DNA of 64,000 nt from Thermaurantimonas sp046299575 (GCF_046299575.1 NZ_JBKBHX010000001.1:540639-604638), one strand, 5' to 3'; positions 8,466 to 18,241 are shown, counted from the stretch's first letter. Numbers and translations: made by a program. The notes: generated by a model not told the origin, from the sequence alone.

Positions 8466-11400
8466 TTATTGAAGTACAATTCTTTTTGAGATTGTACCAA
8501 TTGATGAAACTACCTGAAGCATGTAGATACCTTTTGGCAGATGTTTAAGATCAAATACGTAGTTGAACTTACCGCTTGAAGATTCTAATGTTTTAATCAA
8601 AATGGGTTTACCGGCAATATCAGTAATCAAAACGGGTAATTTGCTCTGATCATCCATAAACCGGAATTCAAATCTTCCGTCATTGGGGTTTGGGAAGATT
8701 TTCAGCTGTTCAAGTAAGGCAATTTCTTCTTGTCCGATACTGAATTTAAGAGTATCACAATGTATAGTACTGCCACAGCTATTAAATGCCTTCAGACATA
8801 CAGGATAAACTCCATTACCCGGAAATGTAAATGACGGATTGAGCTGTGAACTCGTACCGGCATTTCCAAATGTCCAGTAAACTGAATCTGTATTGGTCAG
8901 TGTCGAAGCGAAGTTTACAACATAATTAGTAGCTGAATACGTAAAGGAGGCTGAAGGCAGAGGTTTGATTCCTACAGTTACAGGTGTACGTATGTTCGAG
9001 CAGGGATTTGAGGTGTAGTACACTGTTATTTTCCAGGTATTGTTTGGTATGAAATTATAGGTAGTATTACAACCAGAGCCTCCCCATGTGCGGCCTACAT
9101 GAAGCTGAAACACAATCGGACCCGTCACTACTCCATTGGCAATCGTTAGACCAGAGCGGGCATAGTTCATCGTGCCGCTCATCATGCCAACACCTGTATA
9201 AAGCTGAGACTCCGACTGACCTGTAGTGATACATCTCAGCTGCGACCTCTGCTCGCTCATCCATGCACCAGAGACAGCTACAAAACTGTATTCAACACTT
9301 ATTGAATCAATATGCACTCCGATAGGAAGGTTAACTATCATCACTCCCGGGCATGAAGATGATGCAGTCAATGTCTGAAAACCAAAATCTGAAGGAATAT
9401 TGCCCGCAGTATAGGTAAATGTTTGTGAAAATTGACCTTGACTATAACCTAGGTAGTATGTGTTTTGAGCTGAAACTGAAGGTACGAAGAAAGTCGGACC
9501 TGTGGCGATCGGAGTATTGGCCGTGGGTGAATTATACCAACGATACGACACTCCGGTAAATGATTTTGCCTTGAGTGTGACGGTATCTACACCGGTACAG
9601 ACAAAGGCCGAGTCAGCTTTAGGAGCCAATGGTACGTTAACCGACACCAATGAGATAGTGTCGTTACTTTTCACCTGATCAGTTGCAAGATTTGTATAAA
9701 TAGTAAGATTTAACTGAGCTCCGTTTGAAGTGTTAATGGTGCCCAGTAATAAAGTGTCAGACTGACCATTTTGCAATGTACCAGAAAATGTTCCTGTTAA
9801 CACCTGAGTGATATCTCCTGTGATATTCGCCACAACAGGAATATTCGATATCGGGTCAAATCCATTGTTTCGCACTACTACACGCACTGGGGTATTAGCA
9901 CTGCCGCATGCTTGTACGGCCGGACTGATCACACTTTGGACAGATACATCAAACTGAACCGGCAGACAAACATTTACTGGACCGACAAATGCACTTGAAT
10001 CATTAACTGAAGTACATTTCGCACGAATGTAAAAATCAAGGCACGTAAATGACGGAAGGCCTGTTATAGTTGCAGGATTAGTGGTGACATTTATCAGCGT
10101 TCCTACATTCGAACCAGGTGTAAAACCAACAGGTCCCCATTCGATTTCCCAACTTCCCACATTCTGACCTGCCTGTGTCCAGCTAAATGTAGCAGAAGTA
10201 GCTGTATTTGCTGTTTTTACAAAGTTTTGTGGAGCCGGGCATTGTGGTATATTTTCAACTATAATCTGATCTATAAAGAGATCCGGACCAAAACCACTGC
10301 GAGCAACAAATTCGAACCGCTGTTTTTTACCTAAGTAAGATTGCGGCAAATTCACAATCTGTTCGATGAAATTTTGGGCCGGTGTAGTACTACCTGCTCC
10401 CGGAGTGTTGAAAGCTGGCCCTGCAAGAACCAGTAAGGTATCGACAATTCCGGTACTGTCATTTCTTGATACGACTATCAATGAGTCATTTGGATATGCA
10501 GCCATATACTGATGCGACCAGTAAAACCGCAATCTTGCAGGCTGGCTAATCTGAATATAAGGCGTATTCATTGAAGCCTTGATCCCAGAAATCCAATTCC
10601 AGAAATTGGCTCTTGCCAGGGTAACTCCACCCGTTGTAAAGTGCGACCAGTTTTGGCTTGCGTTGCCATTTGTACTGAAAGTGAAACAGGTAGGCGGCCA
10701 GGTGGTAAAAGTCTCACTAAAAGGCATTGTAAAAGGCAGGCACTGAGTAGTAAATGAGATCGGTCCTATCCAGTTGCTCTGCTGTGTTGCACCACAGCTG
10801 TCTCTCAGATAAAGGTGATACTGTGTATTCTGAAACAGACCAGTAATGTTTATTACATTGGTTGCAACTGTACCTGAGTACAGGAAGGTGCCGGAACCCG
10901 GTGTAAATCCTACTACACCGACTTCCCAGCGTGTCGAACTGGAGGTATTATTTTTCGTAAAGTTTACAGTTGCAGACGTTGCTGAGATGTTTGTCACGGA
11001 AATATTTGTGGGTGGCAGGCAGCTGGGAATGTTTTCAATTTCAATAAAGTTAATAAACACATCTGGACCTAGTCCTGAGCGGGCGACAAAACGCACATCT
11101 ACTTGGTTACCAAGCAATGAAGTTGGGATAATTAACTGCTCCTGCTGAAACTGACCGGGTGTAGTAATACCACTACCTGGTGTATGGAAAGAAGGTCCGC
11201 CGAGCGATTGAATGCGAATCCATGTGTTTGAAGTAGCAGCCTTTACTTCTACAAATAATGAGTCACCCATGTATGATGGGATGTGCTGATGCGACCATGA
11301 ATACTTTATCCATGCAGCTTGTGTGTAATTAAATCTCGGAAGCTGCATTCTGGCTGTAACTCCGGGTGCCCATATCCAGAAATTAGCTCTTGCCATTGAT

Positions 11401-12170
11401 GCTCCAGAAACATTGTAGTGCATCCAGTTCTGTGTTGACAGGCCTGTAGTTGAAAATGTGAAACACGGTGGTGGCCATCCTATAAAGTCTTCGAAAATCG
11501 GAAGTGGAACTGTATCGCATAGTGTGGTGAAAGACACCGGTCCAAACCACGAGCTAAAAGAATTGGCGCCACAACTGTCCCGAACATAAAGATGATATGT
11601 AGTATTGCCGGTTAAACCGGTAATCGATATTGTAGTTCCTGTTACTGAGCCGGCTTGCTGCTGAAATCCAGATCCGGGCGCAAATCCTACCGGACCGATC
11701 TGCCACTGAGTGGTGCTGTTCTGATTGTTCTTCGTGAATGTGGCTGTAGCTGAATTAGCAGTTACATTGGAGACGGTCAGATTCGAAGGACTTAAACAAC
11801 TGGGAATCTGCTCAACCTCTACGAAATCTATAAATAGATCGGTTCCCGCTCCTGATCTAGCCACAAAGCGAATTTGTATGGTCTGACCAATCAGCGAAGA
11901 GGGAATGACAACCTGTTCTAACTGAAACTGTCCGGGAGTTTGAGACCCACTATTTGGAGTATTAAATGCTGAACCCGCAAGTGTTTGCAGTCGGGTCCAG
12001 GTGGCAGCAGTATCGGATTTTACTTCCAGAAATAAAGAATCTGTATTTCCGCTTACAAACTGATGAGACCAGGTGTACCGAATCCACGAAGGCTGACTTA
12101 TATTGACCCTGGGCAAATTCATTACGGCTGTTACTCCCGATGGCCAACTGAAAAAATTAGCCCTTGCCAA
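8466..12170 (-). CDS. 3' part of the giant surface protein: adhesion repeats, PKD and T9SS sorting domain
   Basis: The longest ATG-started frame gives 1234 aa, but the ATG is internal to a repeat and is probably not a natural start. Domains in order: end of a first MAM-like/choice-of-anchor-J unit; FN3; second unit beginning FEDFIGWPPPCFTF; FN3; third unit beginning FSETFTTWPPTCFTF; FN3; a CARDB-like segment (VRVVVRNNGFDPISNIPV); an Ig-like segment ending TYYLGYS; a PKD-like domain (YWTFGNAGTSSQLNPSFTF). Last is a Por/T9SS sorting domain, LKIFPNPNDGRFEF to GIYMLQVVSSIGTISKRIVLQ. Without the N-terminal signal peptide this half could not be exported. Confidence 0.75.
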   Translation of the reverse strand: MARANFFSWPSGVTAVMNLPRVNISQPSWIRYTWSHQFVSGNTDSLFLEVKSDTAATWTRLQTLAGSAFNTPNSGSQTPGQFQLEQVVIPSSLIGQTIQIRFVARSGAGTDLFIDFVEVEQIPSCLSPSNLTVSNVTANSATATFTKNNQNSTTQWQIGPVGFAPGSGFQQQAGSVTGTTISITGLTGNTTYHLYVRDSCGANSFSSWFGPVSFTTLCDTVPLPIFEDFIGWPPPCFTFSTTGLSTQNWMHYNVSGASMARANFWIWAPGVTARMQLPRFNYTQAAWIKYSWSHQHIPSYMGDSLFVEVKAATSNTWIRIQSLGGPSFHTPGSGITTPGQFQQEQLIIPTSLLGNQVDVRFVARSGLGPDVFINFIEIENIPSCLPPTNISVTNISATSATVNFTKNNTSSSTRWEVGVVGFTPGSGTFLYSGTVATNVINITGLFQNTQYHLYLRDSCGATQQSNWIGPISFTTQCLPFTMPFSETFTTWPPTCFTFSTNGNASQNWSHFTTGGVTLARANFWNWISGIKASMNTPYIQISQPARLRFYWSHQYMAAYPNDSLIVVSRNDSTGIVDTLLVLAGPAFNTPGAGSTTPAQNFIEQIVNLPQSYLGKKQRFEFVARSGFGPDLFIDQIIVENIPQCPAPQNFVKTANTATSATFSWTQAGQNVGSWEIEWGPVGFTPGSNVGTLINVTTNPATITGLPSFTCLDFYIRAKCTSVNDSSAFVGPVNVCLPVQFDVSVQSVISPAVQACGSANTPVRVVVRNNGFDPISNIPVVANITGDITQVLTGTFSGTLQNGQSDTLLLGTINTSNGAQLNLTIYTNLATDQVKSNDTISLVSVNVPLAPKADSAFVCTGVDTVTLKAKSFTGVSYRWYNSPTANTPIATGPTFFVPSVSAQNTYYLGYSQGQFSQTFTYTAGNIPSDFGFQTLTASSSCPGVMIVNLPIGVHIDSISVEYSFVAVSGAWMSEQRSQLRCITTGQSESQLYTGVGMMSGTMNYARSGLTIANGVVTGPIVFQLHVGRTWGGSGCNTTYNFIPNNTWKITVYYTSNPCSNIRTPVTVGIKPLPSASFTYSATNYVVNFASTLTNTDSVYWTFGNAGTSSQLNPSFTFPGNGVYPVCLKAFNSCGSTIHCDTLKFSIGQEEIALLEQLKIFPNPNDGRFEFRFMDDQSKLPVLITDIAGKPILIKTLESSSGKFNYVFDLKHLPKGIYMLQVVSSIGTISKRIVLQ

Positions 12171-12248
12171 AGTAACTCCTCCTGTCGTAAAATGCGACCA
12201 GGTCTGCGTGGAAGTACCAGTAGTACTGAATATGAAACAGGAGGGCGG

Positions 12249-13622
12249 CTAGGTGGTAAAAGTCTCTGCAAACGGAGTTGGAATAGGAGAACACAAGGTA
12301 GATGCAGATAACACCCCCGACCATGCAGAAACGGTAGTAGCATTACAGCGAATTCTCAGATAAATGTGATAATTCGTTCCAGGTGTAAGTCCCGTAATTG
12401 TATGCTGGGATCCGGTAAGACCTGTAATCAATGTTCCGGTACCCGGTGTAAAACCAGTTGGACCGTATTCTATTTCGAAGGTGGCATTGGTATTTGGAGT
12501 CCATCCTATTGTGATCTGGTTTGTATCGTTTGAAAGGAGGGATGGTGCAGATGGCGCGTTGCAGTTAGGTGTCACTGTAAAAGGCCCTAACCATCCGCTT
12601 GTATCTCCCGGCGCACAGATGTTTCTTACAAAAAATGCCATTTGAACGCCTGCTGCCAGATTTGTTAAGTTATGAGAATTATTAGTGGTAGTTATTGTAG
12701 TGCCACTGCCAAGTGTGAGAGGTGCAGGGCCATATTGTAACTGATATCCTATTGATGGTGTAACAGTCTGCCAGTTGGCTGTAACTGCATTGGATGTAAC
12801 ATTTGAAAAGGTAACAGAAAGAGGACCGAAACAGGTAGCAGGCGACCAGGAATATGTAAGCCCAGGTGTAGGGAGATTGGTGCTTACAAAAGGCATTGAA
12901 GCCGTATTAACTGTACCGGGAACAGCATTTGCCCAGGTAGATGACGTAGTCACATTTCTGAAATCGAATGAGTGAAAGCCTCTCAGGCCGACCTGGGCCG
13001 TAACTCCGGTCGATGTATTAGGAGTCGAAAATGTGCCATATACAATGCTTATTTGATTGGTCGTTTCATGCAGGCGTATTTGAAAATTAATGGTATCAGC
13101 CGGATTTGATCCCGACCGTCTGTAATTTGTCCACTGTATTACACAGATCCTGTTAGGTGCAGTACCGATAGTCTGAAGTCGTATGGAAGCTGCTGCCCCA
13201 TTGGCCTGAAGATTCATATTAAAACCGGCTACTGTTCCCCGTTTATTTGTTGGCGCGGAGGAGGTGTTACTAATTGAAGTGTAGCCGGTACCCTGCATAT
13301 TCACAGCCTGAGCTCCGTCAGCTGAAATTCCAAACCGGATAACACCATCTGCCCTGATTCCGATACGGTCATAGATTACCCCGCTGTACATAAAATTAAA
13401 ACCTATCGGAAATCCCGGACCAGTCTCTGTAGTACCTCCGAGTAAGTTGGCTGGATCTACAAACCTCTGGTCATCGGTTGAAGCATTACCAAGTACCGTT
13501 CCCCCGGTTATCGGCACATAGGTTCCCGCCGGATTTACTGAAAATGTATAATTGCCTATTTGTGCTCTAAGTATTCCATTGAATAAAAAAATAATGATCA
13601 AGTGAAGTAAACCCTTCTTCAT
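12249..13622 (-). CDS. 5' part of the giant surface protein: signal peptide, N-terminal domain, two FN3 domains
   Basis: The product has 457 aa. A signal peptide (KKGLLHLIIIFLFNGILRAQ) is followed by a roughly 240-residue beta-rich domain (YTFSVNPAGTYVPITGG ... YSWSPA) and two fibronectin type III domains (about 270-350, CFGPLSVTFSNVTSNAVTANW...; about 355-445, SAPSLLSNDTNQITIGW...). It ends at CSPIPTPFAETFTT where the TAG codon interrupts the first choice-of-anchor-J unit. If translation stops there the product is secreted to the periplasm without a sorting domain. Confidence 0.8.
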   Translation of the reverse strand: MKKGLLHLIIIFLFNGILRAQIGNYTFSVNPAGTYVPITGGTVLGNASTDDQRFVDPANLLGGTTETGPGFPIGFNFMYSGVIYDRIGIRADGVIRFGISADGAQAVNMQGTGYTSISNTSSAPTNKRGTVAGFNMNLQANGAAASIRLQTIGTAPNRICVIQWTNYRRSGSNPADTINFQIRLHETTNQISIVYGTFSTPNTSTGVTAQVGLRGFHSFDFRNVTTSSTWANAVPGTVNTASMPFVSTNLPTPGLTYSWSPATCFGPLSVTFSNVTSNAVTANWQTVTPSIGYQLQYGPAPLTLGSGTTITTTNNSHNLTNLAAGVQMAFFVRNICAPGDTSGWLGPFTVTPNCNAPSAPSLLSNDTNQITIGWTPNTNATFEIEYGPTGFTPGTGTLITGLTGSQHTITGLTPGTNYHIYLRIRCNATTVSAWSGVLSASTLCSPIPTPFAETFTT

Positions 13623-13642
13623 AAAACATGTGATTTTAGTTA

Positions 13643-13650
13643 CAAAAATA
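13643..13650 (-). promoter_or_regulatory. Promoter -7 element of the giant surface protein gene
   Basis: The minus strand reads TATTTTTG, matching TAnnTTTG, 20 bp upstream of the ATG at 13622. The surrounding 13623-13781 is AT-rich and has no gene. Confidence 0.55.
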
Positions 13651-13781
13651 TAATAACTTAATTGTAAGTTAAATAAAGAAAACTGTAACTAAAATTAACG
13701 TTTTCTTAATATTAGAATGCAAGTATTAAATTTATTACGATGTTTTCTATGTTAAAGTATATTGAAAATCTCAAACTGATT

Positions 13782-15407
13782 TTACTTAAAAAGATCATTT
13801 TCGTCTGTATCTACTTCCACAGCGCTTTCAATATTTTTAGGATTAGTCTGGTCTTCGCCTGCAGGAAGGACCTCTACATCCCGAAGCTTTCTCTGTATTG
13901 CTCTGGTGCGTGTGCCAGCTACGTCCTCGATTTGATTTAGTCCCTTTTGAATGTTGTTTTTAGCCTTATCGAGCAGCCCGCCAAACTTTTCAAATTCAGT
14001 TTTCACCTCCCGAAGTACATTCCAAACCTCACTGCTGCGTTTTTGCAATGCAAGGGTCCTAAATCCCATTTGAAGGCTGTTGAGGATGGCCGCAAGTGTC
14101 GTAGGTCCTGCCACAGTAATCTGATATTCTGCACGGAGCTGATCTACCAGGGCAGTGCGACGAATTACCTCAGCATATATGCCTTCGAAAGGAAGAAACA
14201 TAATGGCAAAGTCCGTAGTCTGTGGCGGATGTATGTATTTATCACGAATGTCTTTTGCGTTTTTACGGATAGCGTTTTCAAGATTTTTTACAGCTGAATC
14301 TATCTGGTCAGGCTGACCGCTTTCGTACGCTGCGATTAGCTGTTCGTATACATCTTTTGGAAACTTGGCATCGATCGGTAGGTAAACTACTTCTGTTTCA
14401 TTTTCAGATCTTCCGGGCATTTTCACGGCAAATTCCACGGTTTCGCGACTTCCGGGCTTTGTCGCTACGTTAGCTTCGTACTGAGAGGGCGCAAGCATCT
14501 GCTCGAGAAGCATACCCAGCTGTACTTCTCCCATGCTGCCACGTAGTTTTACATTGGAGAGCACCTTCTTCAACCCGCCCACTTCTGAGGCAATTGTCTG
14601 CATCTCTCCGAGACCGCGCTGCACTTCATTGAGTTGCTTGCTTACGGTTTCGAAGCTTTGACCCAGGCGTTCCCCCAGGGTTTTTTCCAGCTTTTCTTCT
14701 ACAGTAGCCCGGATGTTATCCAGTTGCTTATTCGTGTAGTCGATGAGTTCCTTTTGACTTTTCTCTACCTGGGCAAGTTTTTCTTTTTGAGTTTCGCTTA
14801 GTGCATTTACACTTCTTTCGAACCGCAGCTCAAAGTCCTTAAACGAATTTCCGATGGCCTCCCTCATCTGACTGTTATCCGATTTGGCCTGCGTATTGAG
14901 CTCCTGCAACCTGGTTTCGACTTTACTTTCGATTTTTTCAAGCTGATTCTTAAGCGTAGTGATCAGCTCATCGAGCTTTGTTTTTTGTTCAATGCCAAAG
15001 CCATTCAGCGTATCTTTTATTTCAGTTCGGTTGTCGCGATGTGCATTGTCCATATTCTGGCGAAGGTTTTCCAGTTTATCAGCCAGGGTCTGATTAATTG
15101 TATTAAAACTCGATGAAGAGAGATCTCCTATGTATTTTATGGCAGTCTGCAGTTCTGTTTTAAAGTCCCGGATGCTGTCCGATAATTCACGGCGGTTTTC
15201 AGCCAGCGATTGGTTAAGCTCCTGTCGCTGTATGGCTAAATCACTTTTTACAGATTTTTCGAGGTTAGCAATATTGCTTTCTAACAAAAGCAGTTTCTGA
15301 AAAATCTCTCTCAGCTCAGCCTTCGATCCGGTTTTGCGTAAGAGCATTGATAAGCTGGCAATTGCCACCACTACCAGCAAGATAATTTGTATAGTTTCAG
15401 GATTCAT
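13782..15407 (-). CDS. rmuC: RmuC-family DNA recombination protein
   Basis: From the ATG at 15407 the product has 541 aa (MNPETIQIILLVVVAIASLS, one N-terminal membrane segment). An upstream ATG at 15467 would put 20 polar residues before the membrane segment and is less likely. Residues about 30-270 are a long coiled coil. The C-terminal RmuC domain follows, with 'LRGSMGEVQLGMLLEQML', 'YLPIDAKFPKDVYEQL', 'FAIMFLPFEGIYAEV' and 'ITVAGPTTLAAILNSLQMGFRTLALQKRSSEVW'. RmuC limits rearrangements at inverted repeats; the domain has a nuclease-like core. It appears to be a single-gene unit. Confidence 0.95.
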   Translation of the reverse strand: MNPETIQIILLVVVAIASLSMLLRKTGSKAELREIFQKLLLLESNIANLEKSVKSDLAIQRQELNQSLAENRRELSDSIRDFKTELQTAIKYIGDLSSSSFNTINQTLADKLENLRQNMDNAHRDNRTEIKDTLNGFGIEQKTKLDELITTLKNQLEKIESKVETRLQELNTQAKSDNSQMREAIGNSFKDFELRFERSVNALSETQKEKLAQVEKSQKELIDYTNKQLDNIRATVEEKLEKTLGERLGQSFETVSKQLNEVQRGLGEMQTIASEVGGLKKVLSNVKLRGSMGEVQLGMLLEQMLAPSQYEANVATKPGSRETVEFAVKMPGRSENETEVVYLPIDAKFPKDVYEQLIAAYESGQPDQIDSAVKNLENAIRKNAKDIRDKYIHPPQTTDFAIMFLPFEGIYAEVIRRTALVDQLRAEYQITVAGPTTLAAILNSLQMGFRTLALQKRSSEVWNVLREVKTEFEKFGGLLDKAKNNIQKGLNQIEDVAGTRTRAIQRKLRDVEVLPAGEDQTNPKNIESAVEVDTDENDLFK

Positions 15408-15958
15408 ACAAAGTGAAGGTTTGTCAATTTTTACAAGGTTTTTTGCTAAAAGCAAATTGTCATTCACAAAGTTAATCTCCGTTATGTGAAATATTTTTTT
15501 ACTGAATTAGCCTTAACCACCTGCACAACTATACATTTAAATCCACAGGTGTGAAATAATACTTCCAACAAATCATCGCGAAACGCATAAATCGCCTGTT
15601 GCAAATGGTCTGAAGGATTTTAACCTACTAATCCTAAATCAACGTAATATTTTTTTACTATCAGCCCGCGCAATCACATTAAGCTGTGTTTTCTGAACAA
15701 ATCACTCTTTGAGACAATTGAAACACCAGCTAAAGTCATTCAACTGAACTCCCATTCAGGCAGAATCATCCATCCTGACGAAAACTATGAAAAAACATCG
15801 CTTGCAACTGAAATTTATCTACAAGGCCAAAACCGAATTTGATAATAGCGGATGCAGAAGCGTTAGTTATCCGCACCAGCGACAATAAACTTCTAAAGCC
15901 GGAAGCCTAAAGTCCAGTCTGATTGACTAATAAAGCATGATTCAACACATAGGCCAAA
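15408..15958. other. Intergenic region without a recognisable gene
   Basis: This 551-bp gap separates rmuC from the cyclophilin-FKBP gene. I see no tRNA, strong hairpin or conserved ORF. A 33-codon plus-strand frame (15787-15888) has no support. It should hold the rmuC promoter, but no TAnnTTTG element stands out. Confidence 0.5.
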
Positions 15959-16888
15959 TCAGACCACTCTGAGCACCTGTATTTCAAAAATTAAGGCAGC
16001 ATCAGGCGGTATGATGTCCTGAACACCAGCCTTTCCGTATGCAAGGGCCGAAGGCAGATACGCCAGTACATGATCGCCCTGAGCACATAGCAGCAGCAAC
16101 TCGTCCCAGCCACTGATGACCTGACCTACACCAGCTTTAAGCGTAAAGGGCTGCCGGTTGATCGATGCGTCGAAGACCCGTCCGTCTGTCAGCATACCGA
16201 CGTAGTGCACAGTAACAGTGTCACCGGCGTGTATCTGTTTGCCACCTCCACGCTGCAGAAATTTAAATCCAAGTCCTGAGGGCGTTTTTTCCATATCAGC
16301 AATCAGGGCATTGATTTCTTCCTGAGCCTTCCGGTCTTCTTCTTCTCTGCGGGCGATGAGTGCTTTCAGTTCGCGTTCATATACCTCTTCTGGCGCATAT
16401 TCTTTCAGTTCATCCCCTACGCGCTCTATAGTGATACGTTCTATCACATCACCTTGCCTGATTGCATCCACCACTTCCTGACCGCTAACGACCCGGCCAA
16501 ATACCGTATGCTTGTCATCGAGCCACGGTGTTTCTTTGTGAGTGATAAAAAACTGCGACCCATTGGTATCCGGACCCGCATTAGCCATTGAAAGTACTCC
16601 CGGGCCATCATGACGCAGATCAGGATGAAATTCATCCGGAAAATGGTAACCCGGACCTCCACGCCCATTTCCAAGAGGGTCGCCACCCTGTATCATAAAG
16701 TCCGCAATCACCCTGTGAAAGGTGAGCCCATCGTAATATGGTTTGCCCAATGCCCGAGCCTTGTTTGGTATTCGCCCTTCGGCCAGTCCCACAAAGTTGG
16801 CTACCGTCACAGGCGCCTTTTCGTACTCCAGGTTTACAGTTATCGTACCCTTATTGGTCACAATGTGTGCTAAAAGTTGATTGTTCAT
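15959..16888 (-). CDS. Cyclophilin-FKBP fusion peptidyl-prolyl isomerase (cytoplasmic copy)
   Basis: The product has 309 aa and no signal peptide. Residues about 5-165 are a cyclophilin (FHRVIADFMIQGGDP, MANAGPDTNGSQFFITHKETPWLD, HTVFGRVVSGQEVVDAI). Residues about 170-200 are a charged helical linker. Residues about 205-309 are an FKBP domain (GDTVTVHYVGMLTDGRVFDAS ... VISGWDELLLLCAQGDHVLAYLPSALAYG ... IIPPDAALIFEIQVL). Both folds catalyse cis-trans isomerisation of X-Pro bonds. Dual cyclophilin-FKBP proteins are known but rare, described for example in Flavobacterium. A second copy with an export signal is encoded immediately upstream (17216-18235), so the pair looks like a duplication with different cell locations. 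Confidence 0.93.
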   Translation of the reverse strand: MNNQLLAHIVTNKGTITVNLEYEKAPVTVANFVGLAEGRIPNKARALGKPYYDGLTFHRVIADFMIQGGDPLGNGRGGPGYHFPDEFHPDLRHDGPGVLSMANAGPDTNGSQFFITHKETPWLDDKHTVFGRVVSGQEVVDAIRQGDVIERITIERVGDELKEYAPEEVYERELKALIARREEEDRKAQEEINALIADMEKTPSGLGFKFLQRGGGKQIHAGDTVTVHYVGMLTDGRVFDASINRQPFTLKAGVGQVISGWDELLLLCAQGDHVLAYLPSALAYGKAGVQDIIPPDAALIFEIQVLRVV

Positions 16889-16958
16889 TGTCAGAAATTA
16901 AAGAAATTCTTAGGTTTAAGTCGAGTTTTTCGTTAAAGTTTAATTTTTAGTTTTATTA

Positions 16959-17132
16959 GGGCGCCTGTCCGTCGTACCCTTAGCGGGTCCTCCGGCCACC
17001 GGTCTTCGGCTGCTACGCGCCTTGCGGTCAGGCGTGTAGCTACGGCCGTCCGGGTCTGCAGAGCCAGCCCCGTACAGCTCTTGCTCCACATGCCTGCCAG
17101 CTGCGGCTTGTAATCCGCCTACGCCCTGGCGC
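16959..17132 (-). ncRNA. GC-rich structured intergenic element, copy 1
   Basis: This 174-nt region is far more GC-rich than its flanks and carries no plausible gene. Read on the minus strand it opens with GCGCCAGGG, closes with GGCGCCC and is followed by TAATAAAA. GCGCC and GGCGC can pair and close the whole element. Copy 2 at 27507-27626 has the same opening, the same closing and the same AAT-rich tail, also between two co-oriented genes. I believe similar elements occur in other Bacteroidota genomes, but I cannot name a family. It might be a small RNA, a 3'/5' UTR structure or an intergenic repeat. Confidence 0.45.
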
Positions 17133-17137
17133 ATAAA

Positions 17138-17179
17138 GGCCGGTGGGGTGAGCCTCCAAGTCGGCCCACCCCACCGGCC
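17138..17179 (-). terminator. Strong GC hairpin after the 17216-18235 gene
   Basis: A perfect 13-bp stem GGCCGGTGGGGTG/CACCCCACCGGCC (17138-17150 with 17167-17179) with a 16-nt loop lies 37 bp after the stop of the upstream isomerase. There is only a short T run (CCTTTATG), so it may be a weak terminator, an mRNA 3'-end stabiliser or the outer part of the structured element beside it. Confidence 0.5.
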
Positions 17180-17215
17180 ACACTTCGGTGCATGCTCGCA
17201 ATCAGCGTGAGCCAA

Positions 17216-18235
17216 TTATTCTACAGACAGCACCTCCACATCGAAAATCAAGTCGGCATTCGGCGGAATTACACCACCAGCACCTCGCTCGCCATAGCCC
17301 AGATGAGGCGGTATCAACAAGCGCACTTTGGTGCCTGGGCCAAACATCTGAAGCGCCTCGTCCCAGCCTTTAATCACCTGACCCATGCCCACCTGAAAAC
17401 GGAACGGCTGACCTCTGTCAAGCGAAGAGTCGATCTTGCGGCCATCAGCAAGTGTGAGGGTATAATGACATGTCACAAACTGCCCCTGCTTGGCCGGCTT
17501 GCCGGTGCCCTCCTGGGTAATGATGTAGGCCAATCCACTTGGCGTGCTTTGCGCTGCGCGCTTCAGGCTTTCGAAAGCCTCCCTTGCTTTACGGGCTTCC
17601 ATCTCCAGCTTCTCCTTCAGGGCCTTGCGTGCAGTTTCGAAGGTCTTGGCCGGATCGTAGTTTTTCAATTCCTTTCCGACGCGCAAAATCTTTACTTCGA
17701 TCATTTCATCGCCCTGCTGAATGGCGTTTACCACCTCCTGCCCTTCCACTACGCGGCCAAATACGGTATGACGACCGTCGAGCCAGGGAGTTTCCTTATG
17801 GGTGATAAAAAATTGAGAACCATTTGTGTTCGGACCAGCATTGGCCATCGAGAGTACGCCCGGCCCATCGTGTTTCAATTCAGCCACAATCTCATCTTCA
17901 AACTGGTAACCAGGCCCTCCGGAACCATTGCCGCTGGGGTCACCCCCTTGAATCATAAAATCGGCAATCACGCGGTGAAACTTCAAACCGTTGTAAAAAG
18001 GTGTGCCTTTCGGCTTTGCGGTGTTCTCGATTTTGCCTTCGGCCAGGCCTGCAAAGTTGGCCACAGTCATAGGTGTCTTGTCGTGATATAGCCTTAGCAG
18101 AATGTCGCCCTTGGTTGTTTTGATGATGGCGTAGAGTCCATCTTCGAGCTTTGGCGTCTTGCCATTCACTTTCGGCTGACTGTTGCACGAAATGCCCAGC
18201 ATCAGCAGGGCAAAGAGTACAGCTGTTTTTCTCAT
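17216..18235 (-). CDS. Cyclophilin-FKBP fusion peptidyl-prolyl isomerase lipoprotein
   Basis: The product has 339 aa. The N-terminus RKTAVLFALLMLGISCNSQP is a lipoprotein signal with the modified Cys at about residue 17. The cyclophilin domain follows (about 35-200; FHRVIADFMIQGGDPSGNG, NTNGSQFFITHKETPWLDG). Next come a charged helical linker (about 200-230) and an FKBP domain (about 235-339; GQFVTCHYTLTLADGRKIDSS, GMGQVIKGWDEALQMFGPGTKVRLLIPPHLGYGERGAGGVIPP). It is predicted to act on proteins at the inner leaflet of the outer membrane or in the periplasm. It starts 6 bp after the neighbouring FKBP gene's stop, so three isomerases share a transcription unit. Confidence 0.93.
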   Translation of the reverse strand: MRKTAVLFALLMLGISCNSQPKVNGKTPKLEDGLYAIIKTTKGDILLRLYHDKTPMTVANFAGLAEGKIENTAKPKGTPFYNGLKFHRVIADFMIQGGDPSGNGSGGPGYQFEDEIVAELKHDGPGVLSMANAGPNTNGSQFFITHKETPWLDGRHTVFGRVVEGQEVVNAIQQGDEMIEVKILRVGKELKNYDPAKTFETARKALKEKLEMEARKAREAFESLKRAAQSTPSGLAYIITQEGTGKPAKQGQFVTCHYTLTLADGRKIDSSLDRGQPFRFQVGMGQVIKGWDEALQMFGPGTKVRLLIPPHLGYGERGAGGVIPPNADLIFDVEVLSVE

Positions 18236-18241
18236 CGGGAT

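Larger units (their letters stand above)
8466..13622 (-). pseudogene. Giant FN3/T9SS surface protein gene interrupted by an in-frame amber codon
   Basis: Two open frames on the minus strand, 12249-13622 and the frame ending at 8466, are in the same phase and separated only by a TAG at 12249-12251. Reading through gives one protein of 1717 residues plus the TAG position. The context is ...ETFTT-stop-PPSCF; the paralogous repeat encoded near 10700 reads ETFTTWPPTCF. On the plus strand the two sites are CGGCTAGGTGGTAAAAGTCT and CGGCCAGGTGGTAAAAGTCT, differing by one base. The simplest reading is a single TGG-to-TAG nonsense change. The protein both sides of it keeps intact domains and the gene keeps its promoter and terminator, so this is a recent event, a sequencing error or a suppressed codon. 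Confidence 0.8.

Noticed and set aside
15787..15888. 33-codon plus-strand ORF in the rmuC-isomerase gap
   Set aside because: It is too short, without a promoter, neighbour or conserved feature.
16940..17215. 91-codon minus-strand ORF across the GC-rich element
   Set aside because: It covers strong inverted repeats, has no recognisable domain and ignores the element borders; it is explained by the high GC content.
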